A stretch of DNA of 64,000 nucleotides, from positions 95,095 to 159,094 of the forward strand of contig JAMFSR010000024.1 in assembly GCA_026225395.1 (NCBI GenBank), in the 5' to 3' direction. Positions 52,896-61,632 of the stretch are shown in pieces (position 1 is the first letter of the stretch; the number at the start of each line of letters is the position of its first letter). Source of the DNA: Granulicella sapmiensis. GTDB lineage: Bacteria > Acidobacteriota > Terriglobia > Terriglobales > Acidobacteriaceae. The position numbers were made by a program, and so were the translations under genes. The notes under the pieces are model-generated. The model worked only from the letters and a program-made list of their open reading frames with translations, searched no databases and had not been told where the DNA came from.

Positions 52896-55046
52896 TTAGT
52901 TGGCTGGGTTGTCGGCGAGGCCGCGGTATTTGAGCATGGGTTTGGTGTCGGGTTCGGCGCCTAGCCATTTGGTGTACATCTTGTCGAGGTCTTCGGTGTT
53001 GCCCCGGCTGAGGACCATGGCGCGGAAGCGGTCGCCGTTGGCGCGGGTGAGGCCGCCGTGCTGCTCGAACCACTGGTAGGCATCGTCGTCGAGCATCTCC
53101 GTCCAGAGATAGGCGTAGTAGCCGGCGGAGTAGCCGTTGGCCCAGATGTGGAGGAAGTAGCTGGAGCGGTAGCGGGGAGGGACGGTTTCAAGGTTAAGGT
53201 GGGTGCGGGCGAGGGCGGCCTTTTCGAAGTCGTCGACGTTCTGGAGAGGAGCGTTGACAGGAAGGGAGTGCCACTGCATGTCGAGCTCGGCGGCGGCGAG
53301 GAGCTCGGTGAGCATGTAGCCCTCGTTGAAGGTCGAGGCCTTTTTGATCTTCGCGGCGAGTTCGGCGGGCATGGGAGCGCCGGTCTTGTAGTGCCTGGCG
53401 TAGTGGTTGAAGACCTGCGGGTTCGAGGCCCAGTGCTCGTTGAACTGCGAGGGGAACTCGACGAAGTCGCGAGGGGTTGCGGTGCCGGAGAGGGAGGGGT
53501 ATTTGGTATCGGCGAAGATGCCGTGGAGGCCGTGGCCGAACTCATGGAACATGCCGGTGACATCGTCAAAAGTGATGAGAGCGGGCTCGCCCGGTGCGGG
53601 CTTGGCGAAGTTGGCGACGTTGTAGATGACGGGGATGGTGCCGAGGAGCGTGGACTGGTTGACGAAGTTGCTCATCCACGCGCCGCCCTGCTTGTTATCG
53701 CGCTTGAAGTAGTCGAAGTAGGCGAGGGCGAGCGTTTTGCCGTTGCTGTCGAAGACCTCGAAGACGCGGACATCGGGGTTGTAGACGGGGAGGTCGTGGC
53801 GCTCTTTGAATGTGAGGCCGTAGAGCTGGTTGGCGGCGTAGAAGACGCCATCCTGCAGGACGGTGTTGAGCTCGAAGTAGGGTTTGACTTCGTTTTCGTC
53901 GAGGTCGTACTTGGCCTTGCGGACTTGCTCGGAGTAGAAGTTCCAATCCCAGGGCTTTAGCTGGAAGCCGCCTTTTTGGCTGTCGATGAGAGCCTGGATT
54001 TCTGCGCCTTCGCCTTTAGCCTTGGCTGTGGCGGCGGGAACCAGGTTGTCCATGAACTTGAGGGCGGCTTCGGGGGTTTTGGCCATCTGGTCCTGGAGGT
54101 TCCAGGCGGCGTAGCTGGGGAAGCCGAGGAGGTGGGCTTTTTCAGCGCGTAGTTGGGCGAGGCGTGAGATGAGAGCGCGGGTGTCGTTCTTATCATTGCG
54201 CTCGGTGCGGTTGATGGAGTTGTTGAAGATGGCTTCGCGAGTGGCGCGGTTGGTGAGCTCGGTGAAGTCAGGCTGCTGGGTGGTGTTCTGGAGGGGGACG
54301 CGGTAGCCGGATTGCTTGGTGTCTTTAGCGGAGAGCTCGGCGGCGGCGATTTGCGCATCGGTGAGGCCGGCGAGGGCGGACTTGTTTGAGGTGACGAAGG
54401 CTCCGGCCTTGGCGCCGGCGAGGAGCTTGGTGAGGAAGTCGTTGGAGAGCTTGGCGTCTTCTTCGTTCAGCTTCTTGAGCTTGGTCTTGTCGGCTTCAGA
54501 GAGGTTGGCACCGGCTTTGACGAACTGCTGGTAGTCGTACTCGAGGAGACGGAGGGATTCGAGATCGAGGCTGAGGGTGGAGCGCTTGTCGTAGAGGGTC
54601 TTGATGCGGGCGAAGAGTTTGGTGTTGAGGTTGATGGCGTCCTGCGCGGCGGCGAGCTTTGGCGCGGTCTCTTCCTGGACTTTTTGCAGGGTGTCGTTGG
54701 TGTTGGCGCCGGTGACGCCGCCGAAGGCGAGGGTGACGCGGGTGAGCAGCTGGCCGGAGCGCTCGAGGGCGACGATGGTGTTGTCGAAGGTGGGAGCGGA
54801 GGGGTTGTCGGCGATGGCGTCGACTTCAGTCTGCTGCTGGACGATGCCGGCTTCGATGGCGGGCTGGTAGTCGGCGTCCTTGATTTTGTCGAAGGGCGGC
54901 GCCTGGTAGGGCAGGGTGCTGGGGGCGTAGAAGGGGTTCGACGGGCCGAAGGCGGTGGGCTGCTGAGCGCTGAGGGCGCCGACGGTGAAAACGGTGGTGG
55001 TGACTGCCAAGGCGCAAGTCCTCCGGAAGTTGATGCGTCGTGCCAT
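52896..55046 (-). CDS. M3-family metallopeptidase (dipeptidyl carboxypeptidase-like)
   Basis: A 716-residue peptidase with a signal peptide (CALAVTTTVFTVGALSAQ), so probably periplasmic. The catalytic zinc motif H-E-x2-H is in VTGMFHEFGHGLHGIFADT and the third ligand Glu region is in TFNEGYMLTELLAAAEL. The length and the N-terminal YAPSTLPYQAPPFDKIKDAD match Dcp/oligopeptidase A proteins, which remove dipeptides or cleave short peptides. AAGGAG precedes the ATG. Confidence 0.92.
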   Translation of the reverse strand: MARRINFRRTCALAVTTTVFTVGALSAQQPTAFGPSNPFYAPSTLPYQAPPFDKIKDADYQPAIEAGIVQQQTEVDAIADNPSAPTFDNTIVALERSGQLLTRVTLAFGGVTGANTNDTLQKVQEETAPKLAAAQDAINLNTKLFARIKTLYDKRSTLSLDLESLRLLEYDYQQFVKAGANLSEADKTKLKKLNEEDAKLSNDFLTKLLAGAKAGAFVTSNKSALAGLTDAQIAAAELSAKDTKQSGYRVPLQNTTQQPDFTELTNRATREAIFNNSINRTERNDKNDTRALISRLAQLRAEKAHLLGFPSYAAWNLQDQMAKTPEAALKFMDNLVPAATAKAKGEGAEIQALIDSQKGGFQLKPWDWNFYSEQVRKAKYDLDENEVKPYFELNTVLQDGVFYAANQLYGLTFKERHDLPVYNPDVRVFEVFDSNGKTLALAYFDYFKRDNKQGGAWMSNFVNQSTLLGTIPVIYNVANFAKPAPGEPALITFDDVTGMFHEFGHGLHGIFADTKYPSLSGTATPRDFVEFPSQFNEHWASNPQVFNHYARHYKTGAPMPAELAAKIKKASTFNEGYMLTELLAAAELDMQWHSLPVNAPLQNVDDFEKAALARTHLNLETVPPRYRSSYFLHIWANGYSAGYYAYLWTEMLDDDAYQWFEQHGGLTRANGDRFRAMVLSRGNTEDLDKMYTKWLGAEPDTKPMLKYRGLADNPAN

Positions 55047-55161
55047 ATGATGATGCTCCTTTACGCGGGTGAGCGATGTGGCTCACGTGGTTTGCCCTGC
55101 AGAAGAGGATACTGGATGGGAGTGGCTGGTGTGGATGCGGTTTTGGGGGAGGGATGGGAGC

Positions 55162-56370
55162 TTGCGGATACTGGTGATCAATAGTGGGTCGTCGTCGATC
55201 AAGTTTTCGATGTATGAGGCGGTTGGTGGAGACGGTGATCCGAAGTGTTTGTACGACGGGGAGTTGAGTGCGATTGGGGAGGCAGAAGCGAAGCTGGAGC
55301 TGACGGGAGCCGATGGCGAGGATTTGCTGGCGGGGCGTGGGGTTGAGATGGGGAAGACTGCGTCCGCAGGGGAGGCCGCTGGGAAGATTTTTGAGGTGGT
55401 GCGCGGGGACGGGATGCCGGGGGTGGAGGCGGTTGGGTATCGCGTGGTGCATCCGGGGGCGAAGATTCATGAGCATGTGAGGATTACCGACGCCGTGTTG
55501 ACGGAGATTGAAGAAGCGGGTGCGTTTGCGCCGCTGCATGATCCGGAGGCGGTGAAGGTGATTCGCGAAGGGATGAAGCAGTTTGCGGATGTGGGGCACT
55601 ATGCGTGCTTCGATACGGTGTTTCACCAGACGATGCCGGTAGAGGCGACGACGTATCCGCTGCCGGAGGAGGTGCGGGCCGAGGGCGTGCGGCGGTATGG
55701 ATTCCATGGGTTGAGCTGCGAGTCGATCGTGCGGCAGATGCGCGCGGCGGGAGAGCTGCCGAAGCGGATGGTGATTGCGCACCTGGGAAGTGGGTGCAGT
55801 GTGACGGCGGTAGTGGATGGACGGTCGGTGGATACGTCGATGGGCATGACGCCTACGGGTGGAGTGGTGATGGGGACGCGGCCGGGGGATATTGATCCGG
55901 GGGTGGTGCTTTACCTGCTGCGGAAACGGGGTGGGGTGGATGCTGCTTCGTCGGTGGAGAAGATGTTGAACCACGAGGCGGGGATGGTGGGGCTTTCGGG
56001 GATGGAGAACGACGTGAGGGCGGTTCGTGAGGCGGCGGCGAAGGGTGATGAGAAAGCGAGCCTGGCACTGAAGGTGTTTACGCGCAGTGTGATGAAGGTC
56101 ACTGGAGGATATGCGTGGTTGATGGGAGGATTGGATGGGGTAGTGTTTTCCGGCGGGATTGGAGAGCATGATGCACTGACGCGGGCGGAGGTGCTGGGTG
56201 GGCTGGAAGGGATGGGCGTGAAGCTGGATGCGGGGTTGAACGCGGGGAAAGAGAGTCGGATGCGGGTGGTTAGTGCATCTGACTCTGTAACGAAGATTTT
56301 TGTGGTGCCTGCGCAGGAAGATCTGATGATCGCTGTGCATGTGGATGAGATGGTTCGAACGGGAAAGTAG
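55162..56370 (+). CDS. ackA: Acetate kinase
   Basis: A 402-residue enzyme of the ASKHA superfamily that interconverts acetyl phosphate plus ADP and acetate plus ATP. Motifs: ILVINSGSSSIKFS at the start, AVGYRVVHPGAKIHEHVRIT, FDTVFHQTMP, YGFHGLSCESIVRQM, IAHLGSGCSVTAVVDGRSVD, DGVVFSGGIGEHDA. The start is a TTG at 55162 with GGAGG eight bases ahead, which gives the normal family N terminus; upstream frame to 55069 is unrelated. Forty bases before phosphoketolase. Confidence 0.92.
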   Translation: MRILVINSGSSSIKFSMYEAVGGDGDPKCLYDGELSAIGEAEAKLELTGADGEDLLAGRGVEMGKTASAGEAAGKIFEVVRGDGMPGVEAVGYRVVHPGAKIHEHVRITDAVLTEIEEAGAFAPLHDPEAVKVIREGMKQFADVGHYACFDTVFHQTMPVEATTYPLPEEVRAEGVRRYGFHGLSCESIVRQMRAAGELPKRMVIAHLGSGCSVTAVVDGRSVDTSMGMTPTGGVVMGTRPGDIDPGVVLYLLRKRGGVDAASSVEKMLNHEAGMVGLSGMENDVRAVREAAAKGDEKASLALKVFTRSVMKVTGGYAWLMGGLDGVVFSGGIGEHDALTRAEVLGGLEGMGVKLDAGLNAGKESRMRVVSASDSVTKIFVVPAQEDLMIAVHVDEMVRTGK

Positions 56371-56410
56371 TATGGCGCTTCAATAACGAACGACAAACCT
56401 GTGCGAGGTC

Positions 56411-58831
56411 ATGATGAGTTCTACTGCCAATACTTTTGAGATTCCTGCTGCACCGCTGACTGCCGATGAGTTGCGCAAGATGAATGCCTACTGGAGCGCG
56501 TGCAATTATCTGTGCGCGGGGATGCTGTACCTGCGGGCGAATCCGTTGCTGCGTGAGCCGCTGAAGGCGGAGCACATCAAGAACAGGCTGCTGGGGCATT
56601 GGGGATCGGATCCGGGGCAGAGCTTTACGTGGGTGCATTTGAACAGGCTGATCAAGAAGTACGATCTGGACCTGATTTACATTTCCGGGCCAGGGCATGG
56701 AGCGCCGGCTACGCTGTCGAATAGTTATCTTGAGGGTGTGTATTCGGAGGTGTATCCGGACAAGAGCCGGAACATCGAGGGCATGCAGAAGTTCATGAAG
56801 CAGTTCTCGTTTCCGGGTGGGATCGGAAGCCATTGCACGCCCGAGACGCCGGGGTCGATCCATGAAGGCGGAGAGTTGGGCTATAGCTTGTCGCATGGGT
56901 TTGGCGCGGCGTTCGATAATCCGGATTTGATTGTGACGGTGGTGGTGGGTGATGGCGAGTCGGAGACGGGGCCGCTGGCTACTTCGTGGCACTCGAATAA
57001 ATTTCTGAACCCGGTACGCGATGGCGCGGTGTTGCCAGTGCTGCATTTGAATGGGTACAAGATCGCGAATCCAACGATCCTGGCTCGGATTTCTGAAGAT
57101 GAGTTGATGAGCTTGTTCAAAGGCTATGGGTGGACGCCTTATATTGTGGCGGGCGATGACCCGTTGGTGATGCACCAGAAGATGGCCGGCGTGTTGGAAC
57201 ATTGCGTGAACGAGATCCGCGCGATCCAGGAGAAGGCGCGTAGTGCGCCGAAGGATGGAACGGTGGAACGGCCGCGGTGGCCGATGATCATTCTGCGGAC
57301 GCCGAAGGGATGGACGTGTCCGAAGGAGATCGATGGGCACAAGCTGGAGGGCTCGTGGAGAGCGCACCAGATGCCGATCCTGGATCCGGTGACGAATCCG
57401 GCACATCTGGCGGAGGTGGAAGGATGGCTGCGGAGCTACAAGCCGGATGAGCTGTTCGATGCCGATGGGACGCTGATTCCCGAGCTGCAGGAGATGGCGC
57501 CGGTGGGCACGCGGAGGATCACGGCGAATCCACATGCGAACGGCGGGCTGCTAAGGAAGCCGCTGGACCTGCCGGACTTTCGCGAGTACGCAGTGACAAT
57601 TAAAGAGCCCGGACAGCTGGAGGTTTCGTCGACCGATACGCTGGGCCATTTTCTGCGCGATGTGATGCGGAAGAACATGACGAACTTCAGAGTGTTTGGG
57701 CCGGATGAGACGGCTTCAAACAAGCTCGATGCCATTTATGAAGGTAGCCACGGCAAGACGTGGATGGAAGAGTTGAAGCCTGAGGATGCCGATGGTGGAT
57801 GGCTTTCGACCGAAGGCCGTGTGATGGAGATGCTGAGTGAACACACGCTGGAGGGGTGGTTTGAAGGCTATGTGCTGACGGGGCGGCATGGGTTCTTTTC
57901 AAGCTATGAGGCGTTTGTACACATCATCGATTCGATGATTAATCAACATGCGAAGTGGCTGGAGAAGAGCAAGCTGGAGCTGAGATGGAGGGCTCCGGTG
58001 TCGTCGATCAATTTGCTGATTACGTCGCTGGTGTGGCGACAGGACCATAACGGGTTTACGCATCAGGACCCGGGGTTCCTTGATATTGTGACGAACAAGA
58101 GCCCGGAGGTGACGCGGATTTATCTTCCGCCGGATGCGAACTGTTTGTTGAGCGTGACGGACCATTGTTTGCGCAGCGTGGACTACATCAACGTGATCGT
58201 TGCGGATAAAGCGCTGCATCTGCAGTACCTGACGATGAATGAGGCTGTCGACCATTGCACGAAGGGAATTGGGATATGGGATTTCGCGAGCAATGATGAG
58301 GGCGTGGAGCCGGATGTGGTGCTGGCTTGTGCGGGAGATATTCCTACGTCGGAGACGCTGGCTGCAGTGGCGATTTTGCGGGAGCATTGCCCGGCGGTGA
58401 AGATACGGTTCGTGAATGTGGTGGACCTGTTCCGGCTGATGCCGGAGAGCGAGCATCCGCACGGGCTTTCGGAGAAGGAGTTCGATAGCTTATTTACGAC
58501 CGATAAGCCGGTGGTGTTCAACTTCCATGCGTATGCTTCGCTGATCCACAAGCTCACGTACAGGCGGAAGAACCATGACAACTTCCATGTGCGTGGATAC
58601 AAGGAGAAGGGCAACATCAATACGCCGCTGGAGCTGGCGATATTGAACCAGGTGGACCGGTTCAATATCGCGATCGATGTGATCGATCGCGTGCCGGGGC
58701 TGCAAGCCAGCGCGGCGCATACGAAGGAGTGGTTGAAGGACCAGATTATCGAGGCGGTGAATTATGCGCACGAGAATGGGATCGATCATCCGGATATTAC
58801 GGGGTGGAAGTGGCCGGTGAAGGTGGCTTGA
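56411..58831 (+). CDS. xfp: Xylulose-5-phosphate/fructose-6-phosphate phosphoketolase
   Basis: An 806-residue thiamine-diphosphate enzyme that splits xylulose 5-phosphate (or fructose 6-phosphate) with phosphate to acetyl phosphate and an aldose phosphate. It has the family signatures [26 protein letters not shown] start, [36 protein letters not shown], then the C-terminal [13 protein letters not shown] and [19 protein letters not shown]. With acetate kinase directly upstream it makes a short route from pentose phosphate to acetate plus ATP. Confidence 0.95.
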   Translation: MMSSTANTFEIPAAPLTADELRKMNAYWSACNYLCAGMLYLRANPLLREPLKAEHIKNRLLGHWGSDPGQSFTWVHLNRLIKKYDLDLIYISGPGHGAPATLSNSYLEGVYSEVYPDKSRNIEGMQKFMKQFSFPGGIGSHCTPETPGSIHEGGELGYSLSHGFGAAFDNPDLIVTVVVGDGESETGPLATSWHSNKFLNPVRDGAVLPVLHLNGYKIANPTILARISEDELMSLFKGYGWTPYIVAGDDPLVMHQKMAGVLEHCVNEIRAIQEKARSAPKDGTVERPRWPMIILRTPKGWTCPKEIDGHKLEGSWRAHQMPILDPVTNPAHLAEVEGWLRSYKPDELFDADGTLIPELQEMAPVGTRRITANPHANGGLLRKPLDLPDFREYAVTIKEPGQLEVSSTDTLGHFLRDVMRKNMTNFRVFGPDETASNKLDAIYEGSHGKTWMEELKPEDADGGWLSTEGRVMEMLSEHTLEGWFEGYVLTGRHGFFSSYEAFVHIIDSMINQHAKWLEKSKLELRWRAPVSSINLLITSLVWRQDHNGFTHQDPGFLDIVTNKSPEVTRIYLPPDANCLLSVTDHCLRSVDYINVIVADKALHLQYLTMNEAVDHCTKGIGIWDFASNDEGVEPDVVLACAGDIPTSETLAAVAILREHCPAVKIRFVNVVDLFRLMPESEHPHGLSEKEFDSLFTTDKPVVFNFHAYASLIHKLTYRRKNHDNFHVRGYKEKGNINTPLELAILNQVDRFNIAIDVIDRVPGLQASAAHTKEWLKDQIIEAVNYAHENGIDHPDITGWKWPVKVA

Positions 58832-58846
58832 TGTTTGCTGATGTGA

Positions 58847-58874
58847 AAATGGCCGTCCGTTTGGGCGGCCATTT
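58847..58874. terminator. Bidirectional hairpin terminator between xfp and tRNA-Cys
   Basis: A perfect 9-bp stem AAATGGCCG / CGGCCATTT with a 10-base loop. On the minus strand it continues TTTTC, ending the tRNA-Cys transcript; on the plus strand the stem is followed by GTTTT after xfp. Confidence 0.75.
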
Positions 58875-58896
58875 GTTTTGGGCTTGCTGAATGTTT

Positions 58897-58972
58897 TGGA
58901 GCACCGGGCGGGGATCGAACCCGCGAATACTGATTTTGCAGACCAGCGCGTTAGCCACTTCGCCACCGGTGC
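58897..58972 (-). tRNA. tRNA-Cys (anticodon GCA)
   Basis: A 76-base tRNA. The acceptor stem GCACCGG pairs with CCGGTGC, the anticodon loop is CTGCAAA, the T-arm is CGGGTTCGATCCCCG, the discriminator base is T (U73, the cysteine identity base) and CCA is encoded. It lies 58 bases downstream of the peroxiredoxin stop on the same strand with no U-tract terminator between, so co-transcription is possible. Confidence 0.95.
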
Positions 58973-59030
58973 TTAGAAGCAGGTTTCAGGTGTCAGGTTT
59001 CAGTGAACATCTGTGCCTGACACCGTGAGC

Positions 59031-59687
59031 CTATTTGGGTTGCGCGGTTGTGCGCAGGTAGGGCTTCACTGTTTTGTAGCCGGGGAAGATTTTTGCGGCG
59101 TCGTCGTTGGAGACGGCGGCGGTGATGATGACGTCGTCGCCCTTCTTCCAGTTGGCCGGGGTGGCGACCTTGTGCTTTGCGGTGAGCTGCATGGAGTCAA
59201 GCACGCGGAGGATCTCGTCGAAGTTGCGGCCGGTGGTCATGGGATATGCCATCTGGAGCTTGATTTTCTTGTCAGGGCCGATGATGTAGACGACGCGGAC
59301 GGTGGCGTTGTCGGCGGGGGTGCGGCCTTCGCAGCTATCGCCGGCGTCGCCGGGGAGCATGTCGTAAAGCTTGGCTACTTTGAGTTCGGTGTCCCCGATG
59401 ACGGGAAAGTTGATCTTAGCGCCGGTGACGTCTTCGATGTCCTTGGCCCACTTGGCGTGGTTTTCGATGCCATCGACGGAAAGGCCGAGGGGCTTTACGC
59501 CGCGGGCGGCGAACTCGGCTTCGAGCGAGCCGACGGCGCCGAGCTCGGTGGTGCAAACGGGGGTGAAGTCCTTGGGGTGCGAGAAGAGCACGACCCAGTT
59601 GTCGCCGATGAACTCGTGGAAGTGGATGGTGCCCTGCGTGGTTTCGGCAGTGAAGTCGGGAGCTACGTCATTGATGCGGAGAGACAT
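59031..59687 (-). CDS. 1-Cys (Prx6-type) peroxiredoxin
   Basis: A 218-residue thiol peroxidase. It has the AhpC/TSA fold with the peroxidatic Cys45 in FSHPKDFTPVCTTEL, and the long C-terminal Prx6 region (YIIGPDKKIKLQMAYPMTTG, WKKGDDVIITAAVSNDDAAK). There is one more Cys, about residue 119, in GDSCEGRTP. It reduces H2O2 and organic peroxides in the cytoplasm. The ATG at 59687 has AGAGGA eight bases ahead. Upstream lie a Cys-rich leader ORF and a hairpin terminator, downstream a tRNA-Cys gene. Confidence 0.93.
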   Translation of the reverse strand: MSLRINDVAPDFTAETTQGTIHFHEFIGDNWVVLFSHPKDFTPVCTTELGAVGSLEAEFAARGVKPLGLSVDGIENHAKWAKDIEDVTGAKINFPVIGDTELKVAKLYDMLPGDAGDSCEGRTPADNATVRVVYIIGPDKKIKLQMAYPMTTGRNFDEILRVLDSMQLTAKHKVATPANWKKGDDVIITAAVSNDDAAKIFPGYKTVKPYLRTTAQPK

Positions 59688-59752
59688 CGATTTTTCCTCT
59701 TCTTCTGATTTCTTCCGGCATCGTGCCGGACGTTCGTTTGGTCCCAGTAGAA

Positions 59753-59782
59753 AACCCACCCGGCAGCGCCTTGGGTGGGTTT
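59753..59782 (-). terminator. Attenuator hairpin upstream of the peroxiredoxin gene
   Basis: On the minus strand AAACCCACC, a 12-base loop, then GGTGGGTTTTC: a 9-bp stem with a short T run, the form of an intrinsic terminator. It sits between the leader peptide (stop at 59826) and the peroxiredoxin start (59687). The short U-tract suggests partial termination. Confidence 0.6.
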
Positions 59783-59822
59783 GATGTTCGATTCTTGACT
59801 CTATCGTCTCGATTCGCTCAAC

Positions 59823-59830
59823 AACTCACC
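59823..59830 (-). promoter_or_regulatory. Candidate antiterminator arm
   Basis: GGTGAGTT on the minus strand, overlapping the leader stop codon (cGG TGA GTT), can pair with AACCCACC in the 5' arm of the attenuator with one A·C mismatch, which would block terminator formation. Confidence 0.45.
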
Positions 59831-59897
59831 GCGCGCGGCCACAGCAACAGCAGCGGCAGCAGCAGGTGAGGATCGAGTTGGAGACGGTATAGGTCAT
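59826..59897 (-). CDS. Cysteine-rich leader peptide
   Basis: A 23-codon ORF starting ATG at 59897. It begins MTYTVSNSILT, then CCCRCCCC at residues 12-19 and GRAR before TGA. Seven of 23 codons are Cys (five TGC, two TGT). It lies just inside the transcript expected from the promoter at 59950-59978 and ahead of an attenuator hairpin. Comparable Cys-rich upstream ORFs control sulfur genes in mycobacteria by ribosome stalling when Cys-tRNA is short. Its ribosome-binding site is weak, which is a reservation. Confidence 0.6.
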   Translation of the reverse strand: MTYTVSNSILTCCCRCCCCGRAR

Positions 59898-59949
59898 GAT
59901 TCAGATTTCTACCGTTGCTAGCTTATTGCGCCAGAGTGCGGTGAGTTCA

Positions 59950-59978
59950 AGGGTAAGACCGTGGGGCTTGCGTGTCAA
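59950..59978 (-). promoter_or_regulatory. Sigma70-type promoter of the leader-peroxiredoxin unit
   Basis: On the minus strand TTGACA (59978-59973), a 17-base spacer, then TACCCT (59955-59950). Transcription would start near 59943, about 45 bases before the leader ATG. Confidence 0.6.
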
Positions 59979-59986
59979 ATTAGGCA

Positions 59987-60024
59987 GGGAATAGGGAATA
60001 GGGAACAGGGAATAGTGAGCAGGG
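59987..60024 (+). repeat. GGGAATA heptad repeats, G-quadruplex-capable
   Basis: GGG runs at 59987, 59994, 60001 and 60008, each separated by four bases, plus one at 60022. They sit between the leader promoter (minus) and the PhzF-family start (plus). Confidence 0.7.
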
Positions 60025-60053
60025 AACAAGGCGTTGGTGGGTAAACTTTAAGG

Positions 60054-60977
60054 ATGATGCGGACTTTGGAGTACTCGGTTGTGGATGTGTTTGCGGAGCG
60101 GGCGCTGGAAGGCAATCCTCTGGCGGTGTTTCATGATGCACGGTTGTTGAGCGATGAGGAAATGCAGGCGCTGGCGCGAGAGACGAACCTGGCGGAGACG
60201 ACGTTTGTGCTGCCGACGGATGATGCGGAAGAAGAGCGGAAGCATGGCGTGCGGGTGAGGATCTTTACGACGCAGGAGGAGTTACCGTTTGCGGGGCATC
60301 CTACGCTGGGGACCGCTAGCTGGTTGTACTTGAACCATCCTGTGTTGCGTGGTGCAGAGACGATCACGCTTCGGTTGAATGTGGGGCCGATTACGGTTCG
60401 GTTTGAGCCGGGTGATGATGCAGTTGGTGTGCGTGGGAGGATGACGCAGAACGATCCGGTGTTTGGTTCGGTGCATGATCGCGCGGCAGTAGCTGCGGCG
60501 CTGGGTCTGGGTGAAGAGGATTTGGCGGAGGAATATGCGCCGCAGACGGTGTCTACGGGGTTGGCGTTCTGCGTTGTGCTGCTGAAGGATTTGAGTGTGT
60601 TGAAGCGGTTGCAGATTTCGCAGCGTGAAGCTGCGGCGTGGCTGGCGAAGACGGATGCGAAGTTCTTCTACTGCATCGCGGCGAAGGATCGTGAAGAGAG
60701 CGTGAATGCTGGGTTACAACGTGTGTTCTGTGCGCGGATGCAGTTCTATGGCGGAGAGGATCCGGCGACGGGATCGGCTTCGGGTTGCTGCATTTCGTGG
60801 CTGGTGAAACAGGGCCTGGTGAAGGCCGATGAGGCTGTGGTGATCGAGCAGGGCGTCGAGATTTTGCGGCCGAGCCGGATTACGGTGCGTGCGGGGATGG
60901 TTGACGGGCGGGTGTGTGACGTGCGTGTTTCAGGGCGCACCATTCCTGTTGCAAACGGATCGTTTTTCCTGCCGTAA
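60054..60977 (+). CDS. PhzF-family isomerase
   Basis: A 307-residue protein of the PhzF/diaminopimelate-epimerase-fold family. It has VVDVFAERALEGNPLAVFHD at the start, the catalytic Glu region ETNLAETTFVLP, PFAGHPTLGTASWLY, and the C-terminal YGGEDPATGSASGCCISWLV. PhzF itself isomerises a dihydrohydroxyanthranilate; most members have unknown substrates, and no phenazine genes are nearby. Two ATG codons at 60054 and 60057 follow AAGG. Confidence 0.88.
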   Translation: MMRTLEYSVVDVFAERALEGNPLAVFHDARLLSDEEMQALARETNLAETTFVLPTDDAEEERKHGVRVRIFTTQEELPFAGHPTLGTASWLYLNHPVLRGAETITLRLNVGPITVRFEPGDDAVGVRGRMTQNDPVFGSVHDRAAVAAALGLGEEDLAEEYAPQTVSTGLAFCVVLLKDLSVLKRLQISQREAAAWLAKTDAKFFYCIAAKDREESVNAGLQRVFCARMQFYGGEDPATGSASGCCISWLVKQGLVKADEAVVIEQGVEILRPSRITVRAGMVDGRVCDVRVSGRTIPVANGSFFLP

Positions 60978-61632
60978 AACAAAAGTTTCCCACAGGGCTT
61001 GAACCACAATCGCCAATAGCGACGCAGGGTCATTGAGGAGCGGTGGATGCGCTAGGCGTAAAGACGCGCGGTTTCGCCAAAAATTCGCTGTTGCCACGGG
61101 GGGTTCCCCCGCGTAGAGTCAGCAAATCGCAACCGGGATGAAACCTGTGTTGCGAGAAACTTTCGCCTGTTTTACTGACAATTCATGTTGAAAGAGGGCT
61201 GTTGACGCGCCGTTTCGCAACCTCCTGTTTGCAGAGTCTATGCACGGGCAGGAGCGCTGAGCGGGGTGGGTTGACGGTTTGATTTCACGAAACCCCGGAG
61301 GGGGCAATTGCGAGCCGAGTGGCCGCAAAATGCCTGTCCGGGCACTGTTCCAAGTCAAAAACGACTTGCGGAGCGGCGGGAGAGCCTCGGCTTTTCCACT
61401 GCCAACCGCATGGTGCAAAACGCGCCCTGGCAACCCTGCGCCCAATAAGTGGAGGGACGGCGTGAAGGAGCCGCCTTGCGCCTTTTTCGCGCAAGGCGGA
61501 GGTATGGGAAGGCAGTAACGGCAACGTACGGCAAAGGCAAGCGCTGGGGCGGAACTGCCCCAGCAGAACTCATGGCGAACTGAAACGCAAGAAGCTCAGA
61601 CCGGAAAACACCGGCCGGAAGAAGGAAGAGAA
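60978..61632. other. Long non-coding gap with stable hairpins before the response regulator
   Basis: No supported gene; open frames are Arg/Pro-rich shadows. Visible stems: CAAGTC/GACTTG near 61349-61366, CCGCCTTGCGC/GCGCAAGGCGG at 61471-61499 (11 bp, loop CTTTTTC), GCTGGGGC/GCCCCAGC at 61543-61564 (8 bp), and CCGG/CCGG near 61600. The last three lie within 160 bases of the response-regulator start and may form a structured leader. Confidence 0.5.

Noticed and set aside
54826..57535. Two long minus-strand frames (504 and 421 codons)
   Set aside because: His/Arg/Pro-rich translations opposite ackA and xfp, caused by the high G+C of codon position three.
61500..61632. Possible c-di-GMP (GEMM) riboswitch before the response regulator
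   Set aside because: Only short consensus-like pieces are present and the expected tetraloop/receptor order is not met; kept only as an unnamed structured leader.
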